Shown here one piece after another: positions 17,026 to 25,500 of a stretch of DNA of 64,000 nt; the stretch's first letter is position 1, and every line of letters begins with the position of its first letter. The stretch spans positions 1-64,000 of the forward strand of contig CAWCXF010000005.1 of NCBI GenBank assembly GCA_963799455.1, in the 5' to 3' direction. A program made the position numbers and the translations under genes. The notes below the pieces were generated by a model. It was given only the letters and a program-made list of their open reading frames with translations. It searched no databases and had not been told where the DNA came from. This DNA comes from CAWCXF01 sp963799455. GTDB taxonomy: Bacteria > Pseudomonadota > Alphaproteobacteria > Rhodobacterales > Rhodobacteraceae.

Positions 17026-17851
17026 TCAGGCGGCTCCTTTGTGGTTGTCGTCGAGGCTGTCGGTGGAGGCTGTCGCTGGGACCGCGACCTCGCCATCCTT
17101 TCGGCTGGCGGCCGCTCTGCGGCGGTAACTGTCGACGTTCATCTCCAGGATGGTCGCGTGGTGGACGAGCCTGTCGATGGCGGCGACGGTGACGGCGGGG
17201 TCGGGGAAGACGCGGTCCCGGGCGCGTGAGCGCTGGTTGGCGGCGATGGCCAGGCTTCGGGTCTCGTAGCGCCGCGCGATGAGCTCGAAGAGGACGGAGG
17301 TCTCGGCCTGGTCCTTCTGAGCGTAGGCGATGTCGTCGAGGACGATGAGGTCGAAGCGGTCGAGCTTTGCGAGGGCGCCCTCGAGGGCGAGGTCGCGCCG
17401 CGCGGCCTGGAGCCTTTGGACGAGGTCGGTGGTGCGGGTGTAGAGCACGCGGTGGCCGGCCTCGATCAGGGCGTGTCCGATGGCACAGAGCAAATGGGTT
17501 TTGCCGGCGCCCGAGTTGCCGATGGCGATGAGGTTGGCGCCCGCCTCGAGCCAGTCGCCCGCGGCGAGCGCCTCGATCCGCTTCCGGGGCACCTTCGGCA
17601 GGGCCTTGAAGTCGAAGGTGGCGAGCGTCTTGCCGCCCGGCAGATGGGAGGCGTTGAGATGGCGCTGGATGCGGCGGGTCTCGCGTTCGGCCAACTCGCA
17701 CTCGGCGAGGGCCGCGAGGAAGCGCGCGGCGGGCCAGCCTTCCTTGTCGGCCTGCGGGGCCGAAGCCCTGCCAGCGCCGGGTGAAGCTGGGCAGGCGCAG
17801 CGCCGTGAGCATGCTCGGCAGCGTGTGGACGTCGATCTCCCGGGCGGTCAT
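17026..17851 (-). pseudogene. istB: IS21-family IstB helper ATPase, one frameshift
   Basis: The first 30 residues (MTAREIDVHTLPSMLTALRL, PSFTRRWQGF) are in one frame. Near 17757-17765 the frame breaks, and the rest (AERETRRIQRHLNASHLPGG to the end) lies in another. The second part keeps Walker A (AIGNSGAGKTHL), Walker B (FDLIVLDDIAY) and FPDPAVTVAAIDRLVHHATI, all typical of IstB. A short stretch before FPDPA (NQRSRARDRV) departs from the usual NQPFGEW..V, suggesting further local change. Its ATG overlaps the istA stop. IstB activates the IS21 transposase; this copy would not give full protein. Confidence 0.85.
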
Positions 17852-18429
17852 GCGCGCGCCTCAAGCAGCGCGTCGAAGCTCGCGAGCGCGGTGAGCGCGA
17901 CGGGAACGTCGGCGGGCAGACCGCGGCTGCGCGGCTCGAGCCGGGCACGGAGGGCGCGGGCGTCAGGTGCTCGCCCTTCAGCGAGGTCCTCGGCGATCAG
18001 GTGGGCGAGCTGCGGCCTCGCAGCCCTCGTCGTGGGCGAGCGCGAGGAGGCCCACCATGCGCCGACAGGCGTCCTTCTGGGGCAGCGCCTCGGACAGGCA
18101 CGCCCAGGCCTGGGAGTACTCGGTGCGCGGGAACAGGCTGTCGCGGAAGACCGAGCCGGCGAGCGCCTGAGGCTTGCGCCGAAGGGCATGGATCACGTGG
18201 CGGTGGTCGACCACGTGGACGCGCCGTCCGCCGCCGGTGGCGCGCCGGCGGCGTGGATGGGTGACGACGCGGGTCGCCCCGAGCCAAGCCTCGATGCGGT
18301 CGTCATACACATGGATGCGCAAGCGGTGGCCGATGAGCCGCGCCGGCGCGCTGTAGAAGACGCCGTGGACGAGGAAGCCGCCGGTTCGCGTGACGCGCGC
18401 GACGAGCTCGGCGAAGTCGGTGGTGCGCC
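17848..18429 (-). pseudogene. istA: IS21-family IstA, C-terminal remnant
   Basis: The minus strand reads TTDFAELVARVTRTGGFLVH, IGHRLRIHVYDDRIEAWLGA, VDHRHVIHALRRKPQALAGS and SLFPRTEYSQAW. After a one-base insertion near 18013 it continues in another frame with LAHLIAEDLAEGRAPDARAL and ends FDALLEARA. This is the C-terminal quarter of IstA. The 5' end is cut off exactly at the left end of the IS5 element at 18430, so the rest of istA has been lost or moved. Confidence 0.85.
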
Positions 18430-19478
18430 GGCCTTGTTGCACGAAGCCTGCCCGGGATTCACATTGCCGGTCCAGCGGCATAGCTGGGCGTCATGTCCAA
18501 GCCTGCCCCGACGCGCTACCGCACCCTGAACTGGTCCGCCTACAACGCGTCGCTGCGTGAGCGTGGATCGCTGACCGTCTGGTTCGACCCTTCGACGCCC
18601 TGGCACGCGGCGCCATCGGGCAAGCGCGGCGGCCAGCCGGTCTACAGCGACGCCGCGATCCAGGCTTGCCTGACGATCAAGGTGCTGTTCGGCCTGCCGC
18701 TTCGCCAGACGACCGGCTTCGTCGCGAGCCTTCTGAAGTTCGCGGGGCTCGACTGGCCGGTGCCGGACTTCTCGACGCTCTGCCGACGGCAGAAGACCTT
18801 GGCCGTTCAGCTGCCCTACCGGGGCAGCGGCGGCCCGCTGCACCTGCTCGTGGACAGCACGGGCATCAAGGTCCGAGGCGAGGGGGAATGGCACGCGCGC
18901 AAGCATGGCGGGGCGCGCAGACGGATCTGGCGAAAGGTCCACCTCGCCGTCGACGAGGTGACACTCGAGGTCCGCGCGGTCGAGATCACCGGCAGCGGCG
19001 TCGGCGATGGGCCTGTGCTACCGGACCTGCTCGGCCAGATCCCAGCAAACGAGCCAATCGTCTCGGTCACCGCCGACGGCGCCTACGACACCCGCGGCTG
19101 CCGCGACGCCATCGCGAACCGCGGCGCGGACGCTGTCATCCCGCCCCGGCGAAATGCCAAGCCTTGGGAGAAGGACAGCCCCGGCGTAGAAGCGAGGAAC
19201 GAGGCTCTGCGCGCCATCAAGCGCCTCGGCCGCACGATCTGGCGCCGATGGAGCGGATACCACCGCCGAAGCCGCGCCGAGACCAAGATGAACTGCATGA
19301 AGCTCCTCGGGCAAAAGCTCATGGCCCGCGACTTCGACCGCCAGACCGCCGAACTCCAAGTCCGCATCGCCATCCTCAACCGCTATACCGCGCTCGGCAT
19401 CCCCGTCACACGACCCGTCGGCTGACCGCCGCGGGGAAAGGGGAAGCTCGGCCTTCAGGCGTTCCGTGCAACAGAGCC
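18430..19478 (+). mobile_element. IS5-family insertion sequence (IS903-like ends), about 1.05 kb
   Basis: The left end reads GGCCTTGTTGCACGAAG (from 18430). The reverse complement of the right end reads GGCTCTGTTGCACGGAA (ending 19478). These imperfect inverted repeats resemble the GGCTTTGTTGCA ends of the IS903 group. The element carries one intact transposase. The nine bases outside each end (tggtgcgcc and cgctgctgg) do not match, so no target duplication is seen. This suggests deletion or recombination next to the element after it inserted. End coordinates are uncertain by a base or two. Confidence 0.75.
18493..19425 (+). CDS. IS5-family transposase, apparently intact
   Basis: A 310-residue transposase starting MSKPAPTRYRTLNWSAYNAS. 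DDE residues are Asp121 (LLVDSTGIKV), Asp195 (SVTADGAYDT) and Glu263 (RRSRAETKMN). The N-terminal region contains QPVYSDAAIQACLTIKVLFG and PVPDFSTLCRRQKTL, normal for the IS903/IS5 group. It ends ILNRYTALGIPV plus seven residues, the usual C-terminus. With both ends recognisable and no frameshift, this is the youngest-looking element in the region and could still transpose. Confidence 0.93.
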   Translation: MSKPAPTRYRTLNWSAYNASLRERGSLTVWFDPSTPWHAAPSGKRGGQPVYSDAAIQACLTIKVLFGLPLRQTTGFVASLLKFAGLDWPVPDFSTLCRRQKTLAVQLPYRGSGGPLHLLVDSTGIKVRGEGEWHARKHGGARRRIWRKVHLAVDEVTLEVRAVEITGSGVGDGPVLPDLLGQIPANEPIVSVTADGAYDTRGCRDAIANRGADAVIPPRRNAKPWEKDSPGVEARNEALRAIKRLGRTIWRRWSGYHRRSRAETKMNCMKLLGQKLMARDFDRQTAELQVRIAILNRYTALGIPVTRPVG

Positions 19479-19576
19479 CGCTGCTGGCCTCGGGGCAGAT
19501 CGTCATGCGCAAGGTCGACGGCTGGGAGAGCCTCTCCGCGCCGCTCGCCGATCAGGCGATTGATCTCGCCGCGTGA
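19478..19576 (+). pseudogene. Tail of another transposase-like gene
   Basis: Directly after the IS5 right end, an open frame reads PLLASGQIVMRKVDGWESLS and continues to DQAIDLAA before TGA 19574-19576. The RKVDGW ... DQxIDLAA ending is reminiscent of the C-terminus of some transposases, but I cannot name the family with confidence. There is no start codon or upstream part. Confidence 0.3.
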
Positions 19577-19686
19577 CGTCGTAACCTCGCCCCGCCGGAG
19601 ATCGCGTCATCCCGATTTCCACCACCTCCGAGACAGCACCGCGCCTCTGGCACCTTCGCGACGCGCGATGCGGGGAGGGCGAGACG

Positions 19687-19857
19687 ATGCTGGGGAACCG
19701 CGGCCCAACCAACGGGGACGAATACGACGCCTTCTCGCGCCGCGTCCGGTCCATGCTGCGGTGGCGTCGGGGGGAGCTGCGGAGGATCAAGCGCGCCTTC
19801 GCGAAGCGGATGCGCCGGGCGGCGCGCCAGGCGCTGCGCGCAGGCGACGAGGGCTAG
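19687..19857 (+). CDS. Small basic protein of unknown function
   Basis: A 56-residue ORF starting MLGNRGPTNGDEYDAFSRRV, followed by a strongly Arg/Lys-rich helix (RWRRGELRRIKRAFAKRMRR) and ending ALRAGDEG. The GDEYDAFSRR motif with a basic tail recalls small hypothetical proteins found in alphaproteobacterial prophage or mobile regions, so I keep it despite its size. The charge suggests nucleic-acid binding. No ribosome site stands out. The following 200 bp to 20074 hold no recognisable gene. Confidence 0.5.
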   Translation: MLGNRGPTNGDEYDAFSRRVRSMLRWRRGELRRIKRAFAKRMRRAARQALRAGDEG

Positions 19858-20074
19858 CGGCCCCTTCCCTGGGAAGCGGCGCGCCGCCCGAGGAGCGCTC
19901 GGAGCTTGCGCTTCCGGCCCCTCCCCAGCGCGTCGGCACCGCGCCGCGCTGGCGAAGCGAAACGCCTCGCGCCGGGCGGTCCCTAGCCAGGGCTCGGGGG
20001 CCCAGCCACCCGAGGGCGGGCGCGGTGGATACGGTCCCTGACCCCCAGGGGGGGCTCGCGGAGCTTCCGGGAGG

Positions 20075-20302
20075 CTACCGCTCGCGCAGCCGCACGCCAG
20101 GGCCCCCGCCGTTCTCGGGGATGAAGGCGACGCCCGCCGCCTCGAGGGCCGCGCGGATCGCGGCGGCGGCGTGGCCGGTGGCGGGGGCCTCGCCCTCGAG
20201 GCGCGTCACCGTGTTGCGGTGGACGCCCGCCCGCTCCGCCAGATCGCGCACCGTCCAGTTGAGGAGCCCGCGGGCCGCCCTGATTTGTGCGCTTGTCACC
20301 AT
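20075..20302 (-). CDS. XRE-family HTH regulator
   Basis: A 75-residue single-domain protein: MVTSAQIRAARGLLNWTVRD, then LAERAGVHRNTVTRLEGEAP, the HTH, and a short C-terminus with AAIRAALEAAGVAFIPENGG. This compact form is common among phage-derived and stand-alone regulators. It is divergent from the 201-residue gene at 20376 with a palindrome between, so it probably represses itself, its neighbour or both. Its position just outside tRNA-Ala fits a mobile-element origin. Confidence 0.88.
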   Translation of the reverse strand: MVTSAQIRAARGLLNWTVRDLAERAGVHRNTVTRLEGEAPATGHAAAAIRAALEAAGVAFIPENGGGPGVRLRER

Positions 20303-20326
20303 TACCGTCGCTCCCTATGGTGCCCC

Positions 20327-20345
20327 TGGCACATCGCTTGTGCCA
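20327..20345. promoter_or_regulatory. Palindrome between divergent genes, likely XRE operator
   Basis: TGGCACA (20327-20333) and TGTGCCA (20339-20345) form a perfect 7-bp inverted repeat with a 5-bp spacer. It lies in the 73-bp gap between the XRE gene and its divergent partner. The size and symmetry fit a dimeric HTH operator. A further half-site-like TGGTGCC lies just upstream at 20318-20324. Confidence 0.5.
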
Positions 20346-20375
20346 TTGTCATAGATACCACGGGAGCCCCGAGCA

Positions 20376-20981
20376 ATGACCGACCCGAAGAACCCCACCG
20401 AAGACCTCCCCCTCGCCCTCGCCCGGCTGGCCGAGGCGCGCGCCGAGCGCGACCGCGCGATGGAGACCTACAACGCGCAGGAGGCTGAGCATGGCGTCGG
20501 CTCGCCCGAGGCCGAGCGCTTCGCGGCCGAGACGATCGACCCGCTCCACGGCGCGGTGTTCGCGCGCGAGCGCGAGGCAGGCGAGGCGCCGGCGGGCACC
20601 ATGCGCGACGCGCTGGCCAAGGTCGCGGCCCTCGCGCACGAGGGGATGGAAGAGGAGGCGTTCGCCCACCTGCGCGCCGACGCGGAGCGCTTCCTTGGGC
20701 TCGCGGGCGCGACGGCCGGGCCGAGGCGCGACGACGCCCAGCGAGGGCGTTCGATGGGCGCTGCCGCTGGAGCACGGTCCTACGAGCTTGGGGCGATGCT
20801 GCGAACCTGCGTCCTGGCCCTCGACGCCCTGGACGGATGCGACCGCGCCGCCGACGCCGGAAGCCTTCGGATCACGCTCGAGGTGGCCGAGCGGCTGGCG
20901 GCCGAGCTGATCGACGCGGTGGAGGATCTGGAACGGCTCGCGAAGGTCGGACCGATCTACGGGCCGAAGGACGCGGCCTGA
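20376..20981 (+). CDS. Hypothetical alpha-helical protein next to XRE regulator
   Basis: A 201-residue, Ala/Glu/Arg-rich protein with no family I recognise. It starts MTDPKNPTEDLPLALARLAE and is predicted mostly helical with possible coiled coils. The composition resembles small conserved proteins annotated as hypothetical in Rhodobacterales mobile regions. ATG 20376 is chosen because the divergent palindrome lies immediately upstream. No signal peptide or membrane helix is seen. The 204 bp from its end to tRNA-Ala hold no further gene. Confidence 0.6.
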   Translation: MTDPKNPTEDLPLALARLAEARAERDRAMETYNAQEAEHGVGSPEAERFAAETIDPLHGAVFAREREAGEAPAGTMRDALAKVAALAHEGMEEEAFAHLRADAERFLGLAGATAGPRRDDAQRGRSMGAAAGARSYELGAMLRTCVLALDALDGCDRAADAGSLRITLEVAERLAAELIDAVEDLERLAKVGPIYGPKDAA

Positions 20982-21185
20982 GCCCCGCCCATCGCGCCCA
21001 CCGCCGCCGCGCGCCATGGGGCCGCTCCCGACCGGGGCAGCCCTCTTCGTTCGCGACGCGGGACACGGGCGAGGACGGCGGGCACGGCGCCCACGCACCC
21101 CGGATCGGAAATGGTAGCTCCCTTGGTAGCCCCGGGAGCGGGAGACGCTGAAGCCCAACGAAAGAAGGGCGATCATGCAGGGGGA

Positions 21186-21261
<76 letters not shown>

Positions 21262-21398
21262 ATGAGGCGCGGCCGACCGCCCGCTGCGTCTAAGCCTTGG
21301 GCCGGGGCCGCGCAAGTGGGAATCTCCCCGAGCGCAGGGCCCGGCCCCGAGCGCGGCGGCGTCGGCGGGGCGTTCCCATCGCGGGAGGGCGGCCCCCC

Positions 21399-21749
21399 TC
21401 AGCCCTCCTCGTCGTCCTCGGTGGCGACGTCGGCGAGGTCGTCGAGCGAGACGTTGTCGTCCTCGTCGGCGTCGTCGTCGAGCACGTCGTCGCCGAGGTC
21501 CGCGTCGTCCTCCTCGTCGTCGAGAACCACGTCGTCGGTGTCCTCGTCGTCGGCGATCGCGGCCTCCGCGGCGGCGGTCTTGGGGTCGGCCTTGTCGGGC
21601 TGGATGGAGCGGGTCTTGCCGGCCGCGAGGCTCTCGGCGGTGTGGACCGCGCCGCAGCTCGGGCAGGTCATCGGATCGTTGCGCAGGTCGTAGAAGCGCG
21701 TCGAGCAGGCGGGGCAGACGCGCTTGACGCCCCATTCGTCCTTGGGCAT
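21399..21749 (-). CDS. TIGR02300-family acidic zinc-ribbon protein
   Basis: A 116-residue protein: MPKDEWGVKRVCPACSTRFY, then DLRNDPMTCPSCGAVH, giving two CxxC knuckles of a small zinc ribbon with the FYDLN motif that defines TIGR02300. The remaining two thirds are almost entirely Asp/Glu. The family is widespread in alphaproteobacteria and its function is unknown. It sits next to tRNA-Ala, as often seen in Rhodobacterales, so this marks the return to conserved chromosomal backbone. Confidence 0.93.
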   Translation of the reverse strand: MPKDEWGVKRVCPACSTRFYDLRNDPMTCPSCGAVHTAESLAAGKTRSIQPDKADPKTAAAEAAIADDEDTDDVVLDDEEDDADLGDDVLDDDADEDDNVSLDDLADVATEDDEEG

Positions 21750-21832
21750 GGGCGGGGCCTCCTTCGGTCTGGTGTCTCTCGGGGAGCGGGGGCTGTGCCA
21801 CAGCGCCGGATGGCTGGCAAGGGAGCGCCGTC

Positions 21833-22522
21833 ATGGGGGGGAACGACGAGACGCCGCCCGTCCGTCACAGGGCCTCGGCACGGGCGCGCAGGCTGACGCT
21901 GCGCGTCTCGCCCGAGGGTCGGGTCAGCTGCACCCGTCCGCGCGGCGTGGCGCTGGCCGAGGCGCGGGCCTTCGCCGAGGCGCAGGGCGGCTGGATCGCC
22001 GCGCGCCTCGCGGCGCTGCCGGCGCGCGTGCTCGTGCGCCCCGGCGCGTCGCTGCCCGTGGAGGGTCGGGCGCTGATCGTGACGCCGGTCGAGACGGACG
22101 CCATGGCGGTCGAAGCGGATCGGCTCCTCGTGCCGCGTGGCGAGCGGCCGGGGGCGCCCGTGGCCGCGTGGCTGCGCGAGCTGGCCCATGCGCGGCTCGG
22201 GGACGCGTGCGCGTGCCATGCGGGGGCTCTGGGCCGGCCCCATGGACGCATCCGGCTGCGCGACCCGCGCTCGCGCTGGGGCTCGTGCTCGCCGCGAGGC
22301 GACCTGATGTTCTCCTGGCGCCTGGCGATGGCGCCTCCCGAGGCGCTCGCCTACGTCGCCGCCCACGAGGTCGCGCATCTGGAGCGCATGGACCACTCGC
22401 CCGCCTTCTGGGCGGTGGTCGAGCGGCTTGACCCCGACTGGCGTCGCTGGCGCGCATGGCTGAGGCGGGAGGGCGCGACCCTGATGCGCTACGAGTTCGG
22501 GGAGGTCTCGGAGGGGTCCTGA
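21833..22522 (+). CDS. YgjP-like (DUF45) metallopeptidase
   Basis: A 229-residue protein with the family motifs SRWGSCS (147-153) and AAHEVAHLERMDHS, giving a zincin HExxH (His178, Glu179, His182) plus His188. The N-terminal half matches the YgjP/M48-like DUF45 layout. It is probably a cytoplasmic zinc peptidase-like protein of unknown substrate. ATG 21833 is the first plausible start. Its 3' end overlaps the end of the minus-strand SH3-like gene by 34 bp. Confidence 0.88.
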   Translation: MGGNDETPPVRHRASARARRLTLRVSPEGRVSCTRPRGVALAEARAFAEAQGGWIAARLAALPARVLVRPGASLPVEGRALIVTPVETDAMAVEADRLLVPRGERPGAPVAAWLRELAHARLGDACACHAGALGRPHGRIRLRDPRSRWGSCSPRGDLMFSWRLAMAPPEALAYVAAHEVAHLERMDHSPAFWAVVERLDPDWRRWRAWLRREGATLMRYEFGEVSEGS

Positions 22523-22749
22523 GGACCCTTCCGAGCGGGGGGCTTCGGGGGGCTGGCCCCCCGACCCAGGCACCGATCCGGCACCCACCCTTCGCCGTCC
22601 AGACCGCGGCACCACGTCCACCCCGACCGCCGTTCGAGGGGTCCGAGCAGATCGCCCGCCGCCACGGTCAGCTCGCGCGTGTCGAAGTCCGCCGAGGCGC
22701 GCCCGGCGCCCGACCTCCTCGGGCAACCAGCCGCCGAGGCGCGGATCAC
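22489..22749 (-). CDS. Short SH3-like domain protein downstream of lpd
   Basis: GTG 22749 overlaps the lpd stop (GTGA), giving an 86-residue product. ASADFDTRELTVAAGDLLGP, then LERRSGWTWCRGLDGEGWVP fits a bacterial SH3-like domain (ALYDY-like start, GWxWC, EGWVP). A low-complexity tail follows. Coupling to lpd and the recognisable domain support a real gene, although the sequence is short. The domain normally binds peptides or cell wall; there is no clear signal peptide, so a cytoplasmic role is more likely. Confidence 0.55.
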   Translation of the reverse strand: MIRASAAGCPRRSGAGRASADFDTRELTVAAGDLLGPLERRSGWTWCRGLDGEGWVPDRCLGRGASPPKPPARKGPQDPSETSPNS

Positions 22750-24134
22750 GCGTGGATGGCGCCGTCGCCGCAGGCCAGCGCCGCCTCGCGCATCGCCTCG
22801 GAGTAGGTCGGGTGGGCGTGGCAGGTGCGCGCGAGATCCTCGGCCGCCGCGCCGAACTCCATCGCCACGCAGACCTCGTGGATGAGGTCGCCCGCCATCG
22901 GCCCGATGACGTGCGCGCCGAGGATGCGGTCGGTCTCGGCGTCGGCGACGATCTTGACGAAGCCCTCGGCCGCGAAGTTGGCCTTGGCGCGCCCGTTGCC
23001 CGCGAAGGGGAAGCGCCCGATCTTGACCTCGCGCCCGGTCTCCCTGGCCTGCGCCTCGGTCAGCCCCACGGTGGCGACCTCGGGGTGGGTGTAGATGACG
23101 TTGGGGATCACGTCGTAGTTGACGTGCCCGTGCCCCTTGGCGATGGCTTCGGCGACCGCCATCCCCTCGTCCTCGGCCTTGTGGGCGAGCATGGGCCCCG
23201 ACACCGCGTCGCCGATGGCGTAGATGCCCTCGACGGAGGTGCGCCATCCGCCGTCGGTCTCGACCTGGCCGCCCTTCGTCGTCTCGACGCCGAGATCCTT
23301 CAGCCCCAGCCCGTCGGTGTAGGGCCTGCGGCCCGTGGCGACGAGCACCACGTCGGCCTGGGCCTCGCCGGGCTCGCCGCCCTCGCGCGTCTTCCACCGC
23401 ACGGTGGCAGCGTCGCCGTCGCGCTCGACCGCCTCGACCGCGGCGCCCGTGACGATCTCCAGCCCCTGCTTGGCGAGGATCTTGGTGAACTGACGGATCA
23501 CGTCGGCGTCCATGCCGGGGGTGATGGTGTCCATGTACTCGACCACGGTGACCTGTGAGCCCAGGCGCGCGAAGACCGAGCCCATCTCGAGCCCGATCAC
23601 GCCGCCGCCGATCACCACCAGCCGCTCGGGCACCTTGGCGAGCCGCAGGGCCCCTTCCGAGGTCACCACGACCTCCTCGTCGATCTCGATGAAGGGCAAG
23701 GTCGCCGCCTCCGAACCGCTGGCGATGACGATGTGCTTGGCCTCGTGCGTCTCGTTGCCGACGAGCACGCGGCCCGCCTCCGGAATCGAGCCCCAGCCGC
23801 GGAGCCAGTCCACCTTGTTCTTCTTGAACAGGAACTCGATGCCCTGGACGTTCTGGCGGATCACGTCGTCCTTGTAGGCCAGCATCTTGGGCCAATCGAC
23901 GGACGGCGCCTCGCCCATCAGGCCCATCTTGGAGAAGGTGTGCTTCGCCTCGGAGAGCGCCTCGGTCGCGTGCAGCAGCGCCTTCGACGGGATGCAGCCG
24001 ATGTTGAGGCAGGTGCCGCCGAGCGTCTCGCGCCCCTCGACGCAGGCCGTGCGGAGCCCGAGCTGCGCGCAGCGGATGGCGCAGACGTAGCCTCCGGGGC
24101 CCGCGCCGATGACGATGACGTCGTATTGGGCCAT
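22746..24134 (-). CDS. lpdA: Dihydrolipoyl dehydrogenase (E3)
   Basis: A 462-residue FAD enzyme starting MAQYDVIVIGAGPGGYVCAI (FAD-binding GxGxxG). The redox-active disulfide is GGTCLNIGCIPSKA (Cys42/Cys47), an NAD-binding GGGVIGLEMGSVF lies near the middle, and the C-terminal HAHPTYSEA holds the active-site His. ATG 24134 has GAGGAGG upstream; an earlier in-frame start would add five residues. It reoxidises the lipoyl groups of the 2-oxoglutarate dehydrogenase E2 encoded upstream on the same strand, and probably serves other lipoyl complexes. Confidence 0.96.
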   Translation of the reverse strand: MAQYDVIVIGAGPGGYVCAIRCAQLGLRTACVEGRETLGGTCLNIGCIPSKALLHATEALSEAKHTFSKMGLMGEAPSVDWPKMLAYKDDVIRQNVQGIEFLFKKNKVDWLRGWGSIPEAGRVLVGNETHEAKHIVIASGSEAATLPFIEIDEEVVVTSEGALRLAKVPERLVVIGGGVIGLEMGSVFARLGSQVTVVEYMDTITPGMDADVIRQFTKILAKQGLEIVTGAAVEAVERDGDAATVRWKTREGGEPGEAQADVVLVATGRRPYTDGLGLKDLGVETTKGGQVETDGGWRTSVEGIYAIGDAVSGPMLAHKAEDEGMAVAEAIAKGHGHVNYDVIPNVIYTHPEVATVGLTEAQARETGREVKIGRFPFAGNGRAKANFAAEGFVKIVADAETDRILGAHVIGPMAGDLIHEVCVAMEFGAAAEDLARTCHAHPTYSEAMREAALACGDGAIHA

Positions 24135-24322
24135 TGCGGGCCTCCTCACATGGGTCGAGGAGGAGATACGCGCGCGGCCCCCCGAGTTCCACCACCGCCG
24201 GTCGCGGCGCGGCGCCCCTCGGGGGCCGGGGGTCAGGAATTCCCGACCTGCGCTGCGGGTCCAGCCCCGTCAGGCTCGGGCCGGGTCCGAAGGGGCTCGG
24301 TCGGACGGAGGGAGGTGGAGGG

Positions 24323-24649
24323 ATGGTCACGGCGATCGCGGCATGGACCCTGGCGCTCGGCCTCACGGCCGCCTCGTCGCCGGGCGCGGGCTGGGACGAG
24401 GTGGCGGCCTACTACCGCTGCGAGGGGGCGGCGCAGAGCCGCAGGCTCGCGGACGCGGAGATCGTGGCGTGCAGCGTGCTCTACGAGCGGGTCAAGCTCG
24501 GCCTCGTCGGGCTCGACGAGGCGGCGGTCCGGGCGCTGTCCCGGCGCGAGCGGGCCGAGGCCGGCCGACGGGCCTTCCGTGCCCTGCGGGTCTGGGAGGC
24601 CGTGCATCCCGCCCTGGTGGCGCGGCTGAAGGCGTCGGGCGAGCGCTAG
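24323..24649 (+). CDS. Small exported protein of unknown function
   Basis: A 108-residue protein starting MVTAIAAWTLALGLTAASSP, a likely signal peptide, preceded by GGAGG. The mature part contains two cysteines (YYRCEGAAQ and VACSVLYERVK) and a helical, charged C-terminus. I recognise no family. It is divergent from lpd and converges on the MAPEG gene with a gap of only six bases. Confidence 0.55.
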   Translation: MVTAIAAWTLALGLTAASSPGAGWDEVAAYYRCEGAAQSRRLADAEIVACSVLYERVKLGLVGLDEAAVRALSRRERAEAGRRAFRALRVWEAVHPALVARLKASGER

Positions 24650-24655
24650 GCGCGC

Positions 24656-25069
24656 TCAGAGGAGGGCCGCGAGGATCATCAGCACGGTGGCCGCGAAGCC
24701 GACCGTCCAGACGACCGAGCGCCAGGGGACGAGGCCGAAGGCGTAGGCCGGGACGTAGAGCACGCGCGCGGCGAGGTAGGTCCAGCCACAGGCGGCGGTG
24801 AGCCAGGTGGAGCCGTCCGAGAGGGTGACGACGACCACGGCCAGCGTGAAGAGGATCAGCCCCTCGAAGTGGTTGTCGAGCGCCCGCACAAGGCGCCCGG
24901 CGCGGGGGGAAAGCTCGGCCCGGAGGTCGATGTCGTCGCGCGGCCCCAGGGTCTTGGCCGAGCCCAGCTCGCGGTTGGCGGCGGCCGACATGAGCGCGAA
25001 CTGGACGGCTTGGAGGAGCCCCGCGAGGGCGAGGGCGGTCAGCTCGGGGGTCAAGCTCGGGTCCTCCAT
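24656..25069 (-). CDS. MAPEG-family membrane protein
   Basis: A 137-residue protein with four membrane segments. It contains the MAPEG signature RAGRLVRALDNHFEGLILFT (RA..N..E pattern) and a C-terminal AARVLYVPAYAFGLVPWRSV. Bacterial MAPEG proteins resemble microsomal glutathione transferase and leukotriene synthase folds; the substrate is unknown. The start overlaps the next minus-strand gene by 19 bp. Confidence 0.9.
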   Translation of the reverse strand: MEDPSLTPELTALALAGLLQAVQFALMSAAANRELGSAKTLGPRDDIDLRAELSPRAGRLVRALDNHFEGLILFTLAVVVVTLSDGSTWLTAACGWTYLAARVLYVPAYAFGLVPWRSVVWTVGFAATVLMILAALL

Positions 25070-25416
25070 CCGTCTTCAATCAAGAACCTGGCGTCGAAGT
25101 CCGCGAACGCCAATGGTGACGCCAGGGCGCAGAACGGGATCAACACGAAGAACATGCCCACCGATTGAAGGACGGCCACCCAGTTCTCGACGGCGAGCGC
25201 AGCGATGAGGAGAACAGTGGCGAGACATATCCCGGTGCCGACGAGGCCCAACAGGACTTCTTCACGATCTCGACCACGCTCATACTCCCCCGCGCTGACG
25301 GCGCTGGCCTCAGCGATGGTGATCCTGGCGCGAATCCGACCCCACTCACGTCCATCGCGGATCGCCGTGCCGATCAAGCTTGCAATGGAGATTGACGCCG
25401 CACGAATGATCCTCAC
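25051..25416 (-). CDS. Hypothetical two-helix membrane protein
   Basis: A 121-residue ORF with an amphipathic, charged N-terminus and two strong membrane helices (LVGTGICLATVLLIAALAV and SVGMFFVLIPFCALASP). No family recognised. It overlaps the MAPEG start by 19 bp on the same strand. Codon use is visibly less GC-biased than its neighbours, hinting at recent acquisition. The overlap and lack of homology keep confidence moderate. Confidence 0.5.
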   Translation of the reverse strand: MRIIRAASISIASLIGTAIRDGREWGRIRARITIAEASAVSAGEYERGRDREEVLLGLVGTGICLATVLLIAALAVENWVAVLQSVGMFFVLIPFCALASPLAFADFDARFLIEDGWRTRA

Positions 25417-25500
25417 GGGAGGTTCCTCCTGGCCGTCCGAAGAGTCTCGTTCTCCGAGAAGGGTCGAGGTTCACAGGCTGGAGGTGTGGCGTCAACGTCC

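Noticed and set aside
13955..17851. A single 1298-codon minus-strand protein joining IstB, ISKra4 and the hydrolase
   Set aside because: The open frame only links fragments by chance; the hydrolase has its own ribosome site, start and signal peptide at 15886, and the upstream parts belong to frameshifted transposition genes.
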